Assembly (NCBI RefSeq): GCF_002775205.1 | Contig: NC_036455.1 | Location: 3,386,501-3,450,500 of the forward strand | Reading direction: 5' to 3' | DNA: 64,000 nt | Origin: Xiphophorus maculatus | Taxonomy: Eukaryota; Chordata; Actinopteri; Cyprinodontiformes; Poeciliidae | Part shown: positions 54,797 to 64,000 of the stretch, in pieces | Numbering within the stretch: the stretch's first letter is position 1 | Layout of the letters: the number at the start of each line of letters is the position of its first letter | Translations under genes and position numbers: made by a program | Notes under the pieces: generated by a model | Seen by the model: only the letters and a program-made list of their open reading frames with translations | What the model was told of the DNA's origin: nothing | Databases searched by the model: none

Positions 54797-54955
54797 GAGG
54801 TCAGACCTTTCACATGCTGGGAGTCCATCACCCTCCTGCAGTTCGCCGTCCTCATCCCCTGGAAAGAGAAGAGGTTCGTCTGGGATGTGAAGATGCAGAT
54901 TCTTCATCCTCAGTTGTCACAGAGGGCTCAGTGTAGTCATCAAAACTCCACTTCT

Positions 54956-54970
54956 CTTGACACCCCCTCC
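54956..54970 (-). repeat. Second polypurine-tract/U3-start copy
   Basis: GGAGGGGGTGTCAAG, identical over 15 bp to 54,780-54,794. It is flanked by CAAAACTCCA (54,940-54,949) and TGGAGTTTTG (54,972-54,981), an inverted pair. Confidence 0.8.
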
Positions 54971-55499
54971 TTGGAGTTTTGATTTCCCCCATGAGGTGAT
55001 GAATGTCGAAGAAAACTTGGATCGTTCTGATTCTTCTACAGGAACTTTCGCTGGATGAACTGTCGGTTCTTCAGGATGTGGGATGATTCTTTAGGGAAGG
55101 GAAGATGGGCTGAGACAGAAGGCCTCAAAAAAAAAAAAAAAATTCTGACTGTTCAGCAGAGCAAAGCAAAAAGCATAAGCATCATGACACTTTATCCGTA
55201 ATCATGATCCTTTGCCATTTTAATCCATCAGGTTGTGACAGGAGTTCTTCTTTAGCATAGTCCAATTTCTTCACGGCCCTCCCAGTCCAAAGCCTTGAAG
55301 TTGTTCTTTGAACGGCAACCTTCCTGTAATAGTGGCCAGTCTACTGTAGGATGGCATGGTGCTTGATTCTCTGGCCATCGTCTCGTAATGTTCTGGTTCG
55401 CTGTAGCTAAGAACTGGCTTGAGCACTGCTTCCTCATGGACCCCTTTCTTCATCAGTAGTACTGTGTTGAAGTTCAGTACTCACTTTACAAAATCTTGG

Positions 55500-55968
55500 G
55501 CGTTGAATCTCAGCTTGATCACCGTAGCTGCAGGCCGATCTTGAGCTTTAATCCAAACTCTCTGCCCTGTTTTCAGTGACACTTTGAGCTGCAACTTCCC
55601 TTTTTCTTCTCTGAGCAAAAAGGAGAAGTGTCTTCGCCTCCCTGCTTTCTGTGACGTGAACGGAGTTCCTCTGCAGGGGAAGACCTGCTCTTCTAGCAGT
55701 TGTCACTGTGTTCATCAGCACCAAGAGGTACTTCTCACCTCTCTTTCCTGTTGTCCCCATTGGTTCTGCTACATCCATGCAGACTGAACCCCATGGGACT
55801 GTGCTCTTGATGAACAAACCTTCCATCCGCTGTCCTGGGTGCCCTGGGTAGCTGTGCAGAAAGTTGATGCAGTTCTGTTGAGGTCTCCTCCTTTTCCAAA
55901 CGATCTGGACGGCCGGCTTCCTCCGGTTTCTTCCCCAGATTTTCCTCCTCGAAGTGATCATCCATCAC
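55500..55968 (-). pseudogene. Integrase remnant of the LTR element
   Basis: Open stretches in different frames resemble parts of a retroviral/retrotransposon integrase: an HxxxxGHPGQRM-like zinc-domain piece, a core start with one acidic residue and GEKYLLVLM, and, one frame over, a C-terminal piece with TGQRVWIK. The rest of the catalytic D,D,E core is missing and the pieces are out of frame. Not functional. An in-frame ATG exists at about 55,968 in yet another frame. Confidence 0.65.
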
Positions 55969-56266
55969 TCCGTCTCTCCGTCGGTTCGAGTTGTCTATCC
56001 CCCAAAGCCTCTCTTTGCGCTCTTGAGCAGGGATGGGTCTAGACTATGTTGGCTACTAGCTTCACTGTCTGGATCCGGTCATTCTATCCTCAGTAGAAGC
56101 TTTCCCTCACCTGTACGCTATACAGTTACTGCGAGGGTTGTGACTGATGGCCTTATCAGTCACCACTAACTCTTTTCCCTAAGAGTTAGTAACCCAAGTG
56201 AGCTATTCAGAGTCTCACATCTGTTTTCACTGACTTGGCATAGGGCCCTCCTACTTCGTTAGTCGT

Positions 56267-56284
56267 GCCCCACGTTGGGCGCCA
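56267..56284 (-). promoter_or_regulatory. Primer-binding site (tRNA-Lys1,2 type)
   Basis: TGGCGCCCAACGTGGGGC on the minus strand, two bases after the 5' LTR. This is the 18-nt complement known from foamy viruses and some other retroviruses. Confidence 0.9.
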
Positions 56285-56286
56285 CT

Positions 56287-58598
56287 TGTTGTTGCGCAAC
56301 ACCCCCCCCCCTCCTTTCTGTCTCTACTCTCTCACTCTCGTACTTCCTCTTCTGAGAGGGGAGATGTGCTACCAGCTCTCCATCTAACGGGTTAATTGAG
56401 TTTCCTAAATCTGCCGGGATTTACCCTGTCCAGAACTGAAGTAAACTCTGTTTAAGCTGGTTTCGAGAAACGATTCACCTGATTTTTAACGGCCTACATC
56501 CAGGTGTCTCACCCTTCTTCCCTCTGTGAATTAGCCAGACTGAGCAGCCTACAGCCAACTAGTTTCACAGAGCACACCTGTTAACGGTCGCTCGTTCTCT
56601 TATTTTACAACTTGCATTTGTTATTGAACCAGGTAGGTTTTAGTGACTCGGGCGAGTCCCAAGGATGACGTTTTAAATTTGGGCTACCAGCAACTTAAAA
56701 ACATTTTAAACTTTTTCCTCTCCAGAATCAAACATCACAGCTATTTTACAACCATCAAAGAACTTTAAGGTGACTCATTAACTGAATGTCCACAACATCT
56801 TTTAGATTTTCTTTATGCTAAATATTTTATTAGTAAGGCATTTTTGCAAGGGTCAGTACAGCTTAATTCAGTAGCAGAAATAATCAAATAAGTAAAATCA
56901 ATCATCTAGTCTGTCTTTCCCTACTGCTGACACTGAAAACTAAAAAAAGGGAACCTTTGAGAGAGACGGACGGAGCCTGGCGCCTCGAACCCCAGACCTG
57001 GCACGACGACGAAGAAGGTGCTGCAGCAGGAGGAAGACGCCGATCGATGAAGGCCAGGATCTCCGCAGGTCTGATGATGAAGAAGGTGTTGCAGCAGGAG
57101 GAAGACGCCGATCGATGAAGGCCAGGATCTCCGCAGGTCTGATGATGAAGAAGGTGTTGCAGCAGGAGGAAGACGTTGATCAGCGAAGGCAGGAATCTCT
57201 GTAGGTCTGATGAGCCTCCTCTCCGCATGGATGGTGAGGTCACACAGGACTTGGTGCTGGCAGGAAGGAAGGCACCAGTTCTTCTTCTTTGTCTTTGCCT
57301 TTGTCTTCATCTTTGTCTTTGGGGTCTGAACCCAGCCGATGAGAGAAGTGCGATTTGAAGCCACAGGTTGTGGGGCTGACGGGTTGGTCCCCATGGCCGG
57401 ACAGTCTTCGGCTCCGTGGCCCCGGCTCTTCTTCAGCTGCAGAGTTCTTTGTCCATCTCTTGGCTCGAAGCTGCCCGGAGGATCCAACGAACGGTTCCTC
57501 TTTTGCACTCACCTTTTATAGGGTTTCTGACTGCTTAGACAGATGATCTCATATCCATCACTGTCTTACAGACATTTCCTGATGTCTGTGCTAATGTCTC
57601 AGGGTTGCTCAACCTCCTATGTCCATTGCCTGCACAACCTTTCACCTACTCTCTAAATAAGGCGTTGATCATCTCTGCTCTCCTGTTAGTTCCTTGCCTT
57701 TCACCTTTCACCTACTCTCTACCTCCAACATATCAGTGATGTTTAATTGCAGTTACACCTTTTACACCATTTCAAGTTCAATGTCAAAATCACATTTATA
57801 TCACATTTATTTTCTTTAGCTTCTTTGATTTAGCATTCATTTATAATTTTATAACCATAACTTATATCACATTTATTTTCTTCAGCTTCTCTGATTTATC
57901 ATTCATTTATGATTTTATAACCATAACTTATTAATTATACTTATTATAATCTTAATGTGAGTTATTACAGATGTTTTTCTGAAAAGAAACCAAGAATAAT
58001 ACATGATTCTAATTATTTGATGCCAAAGTTACAGTTACTTGTTTTTCTTGTAACTGTTCCCACAAATGTTCGTGTAAATATTATTACAAGTAAACCAATA
58101 TTAATATAAGTATTTTACTTTGAATCTTATCAAATTACCAAAATGTTTAGATTTCATTCTTTAAACTTTCATGATTTAAAATAAGGAATAGTCTCAGCTA
58201 TTTTTTATAAATCTGCAGGCTGGAACTTACTTCCTCTTTTTCCAGGAAACCTGCTTTTCCTGTTTAATGACTCTTTCTGACTGACTATGATTTCTTATGA
58301 TTAGATAGAAAAAAGTAGAATTAAAGCAAAGTTTGCATGAGACAAAAACAACACACACAACTAGATTTATTTTATTGACACTTAAGTCTACTGTTGGGCC
58401 TAGATGTCACTTGAGTGATTCATTTTAAAGATAACTTTATTTATTATTACTGTTAAACTAACTTTATTGACACTTAAGTCTACTGCTGGGCCCTGATGTC
58501 ACTTGAGTGATTCATTTTAAAGATAACTTTATTTATTATTACTGTTAAACTAAAATCTCCAGCATGGGGAAGTGGGATGAGCTCGGATTTTCTTGACA
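56287..58598 (-). repeat. Right LTR (5' LTR of the minus-strand element)
   Basis: 2,312 bp. Corresponds to the left LTR at a constant offset of 3,812 bp, with one extra C in the C run near 56,302. Carries the same TATA box (57,513-57,520). Confidence 0.95.
57513..57520 (-). promoter_or_regulatory. LTR TATA box (right, 5' LTR; the active promoter position)
   Basis: TATAAAAG identical in context to 53,701-53,708. In the 5' LTR it would drive the element's genomic RNA. Confidence 0.65.
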
Positions 58599-58602
58599 TT
58601 AC
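58599..58602. repeat. LTR element target-site duplication, right
   Basis: TTAC directly after the CA of the right LTR. Confidence 0.75.
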
Positions 58603-59654
58603 TTAAATAATATTTCTGGAATATTCAGCAATATTTTCTTTCAGTGCTTACAGTCTTTGCACAACACACAAAGGTTTCAGATGGACATAAATATAAATAT
58701 AGAGAGTGTTTTGGAAATGTAAATAAATGATTCTTTAAATTAAAAAAATCAATGCAATGTATACAAGTATAATCTAATATTCTTTGTCATTCTATGACAG
58801 CTGCTTTGGAAAACTCATTATTATGTCTCGGTGTCAGAAATATTCATATTTACTCTGCATAATCAGTGCAAGCAAAATATAAATATTTTGGCAGAAACCC
58901 AGTCAGAAAAGGTCTAATTACAGCTTTGCAAACATGCAAAGCAATTTGTCCCTCAAATTTGAATTTTATACAATTTAAAATATTATCACTACTCTACTAA
59001 AGACCTGTTTTGACCAAAACACTTTATAAACAAACTTTATTAGCAGGATCTTAAGCATGTAAAACAAGAGGCAGTTGATGAAGAAATGCAAACAAACTCA
59101 GTTTTACCTTTTCTCCGCCTGTCTTTGCCTCTCTTCCTGGTGAAAAGTGCTGGACAGGAATCATATATCAGCAGAATTCAAGTGATTCAATCTGATAAAG
59201 TAATAACGTACTGAGAGTTTTATTCATTTATTTATTTTTTGCGCGTCTGATCATTTAAAAATACATTATTCTTTGAAACCCAGTGTAACTATAAATCCTG
59301 ACAATGACAAATGAGAAAAATAGGGTGATGTAAAAGTTCACCACCACCTGCAGCTGCGGTCACAGTTGAGTTATTACATCACTGGAGCTTATCGCCCATC
59401 GGTATTAACCTCCATGTGACACAACATACAGATCTTAGGGATCATTTGAATCAGAAAGCTTTATGATGCAGCACCATCTGGTGCTCCCTTCCCAGTGCTG
59501 GGCAAACAGAAATCCAGTCCTTGAGGTCCAGTGGATTTTTGGATGTGTTTCTGCTTCAACGCCTGATTTATATGGCTTACAGTCTATAACTCGTTAAAAA
59601 AAACATGTGGATCTATTCATACAGAAAAAAAAAGAGAAAAAGCAATGACAAAGG
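58603..59654. other. Flank between LTR element and HCN 3' end
   Basis: AT-rich. A dispersed fish repeat phrase (AATCCAGTCCTTGAGGTCCA) lies near 59,510. The minus strand holds one exon-like 42-bp stretch at 59,105-59,146, listed as a finding. No firm gene. Confidence 0.55.
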
Positions 59655-59660
59655 TTTATT
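59655..59660 (-). terminator. HCN poly(A) signal candidate
   Basis: AATAAA on the minus strand about 200 bp after the stop. It supports the short last exon as a true terminal exon. Confidence 0.5.
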
Positions 59661-59860
59661 CAGTTTGCGAACATTAATAAAATCCAAGTAAACATTATGT
59701 TGGATTTTAATATTCAAGTGACAAATTCTAATTAATGAACGTGCAATAGTTTCAATCAAGTGATGCAGCATTTAATAACATCTGTATTTTTTATTTTCTT
59801 GAGCTCTGTTGAAAAGTGCTTTATCTGTCTGTCTGGAGTCTCTTTCTCTTTCTTCTTATT

Positions 59861-64000
<4,140 letters not shown>

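Larger units (their letters stand above)
52476..58598 (-). mobile_element. Young non-autonomous retrovirus-like LTR element
   Basis: Two direct repeats of 2,311 and 2,312 bp flank 1,500 bp of internal DNA. Ends are TG...CA, with the 4-bp duplication TTAC on both sides. Orientation is minus: next to the right-hand LTR, after a 2-nt spacer, is TGGCGCCCAACGTGGGGC, the 18-nt site complementary to tRNA-Lys1,2; next to the left-hand LTR is the polypurine tract GTGGAGGGGG. Gag, protease, RT and most of integrase are absent, so it must have been moved by an intact relative. By eye the LTRs differ only in the length of one C run, so it is recent. It sits inside family G repeat DNA between ndufv1 and the HCN gene. 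Class is uncertain: a 4-bp duplication, this primer and long LTRs fit a retrovirus- or spuma-like lineage. Confidence 0.92.

Noticed and set aside
54668..54907. 79-codon minus-strand frame at the element's 3' side
   Set aside because: It crosses the internal/LTR boundary and the polypurine tract and has no recognisable domain.

Overview
The window is vertebrate nuclear DNA, most probably from a ray-finned (teleost) fish. Genes are split into many short exons with GT/AG boundaries, introns are AT-rich and full of small repeats, and a tRNA-derived SINE, degraded Tc1-like and LINE remnants, several MITE-like families and one young LTR element are present. The proteins look vertebrate with fish-type divergence. 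The species cannot be named from the sequence.

All four protein genes lie on the minus strand. From right to left: (1) the 3' part of an HCN-type cyclic-nucleotide-gated cation channel (59,861-63,196, running off the right edge), covering S5 to the cAMP-binding domain with an unusually short tail; (2) ndufv1, complete, ten coding exons (43,822-50,672) plus a probable 5'UTR exon near 52.1 kb, the 51-kDa NADH/FMN subunit of mitochondrial complex I; (3) a complete, unnamed seven-zinc-finger gene in four coding exons (36,884-41,557); (4) kmt2b, an MLL-family H3K4 methyltransferase, 28 exons from the start codon at 33,682 to the left edge. All its splice phases join in frame. The kmt2b part in the window encodes the menin-binding motif, CXXC domain, PHD fingers 1-3, the degenerate bromodomain region, the extended PHD finger and FYRN. 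FYRC and the SET domain should lie beyond position 1.

Between ndufv1 and the HCN gene (52,476-58,598) sits a retrovirus-like LTR element in minus orientation. It has 2.3-kb LTRs that appear to differ by one base in a C-run, a 4-bp target duplication (TTAC), a tRNA-Lys1,2-type primer-binding site, a polypurine tract, and only 1.5 kb of internal DNA with broken integrase remnants, so it is non-autonomous and recent. Other repeats include a 17-bp minisatellite in an ndufv1 intron, a degenerate minisatellite in a kmt2b intron, nested MITE-like elements, a LINE reverse-transcriptase fragment inside the zinc-finger gene, and several perfect hairpins.

The four genes have unrelated cellular jobs (chromatin marking, putative DNA binding, respiration, membrane excitability). 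I see no operon-like or shared-pathway logic and no RNA genes or CRISPR arrays. I did not find a convincing new biological system. The best leads are the young LTR element, the truncated HCN tail, and the zinc-finger promoter. Exon boundaries come from reading splice sites and phases by eye and have not been checked against transcripts.
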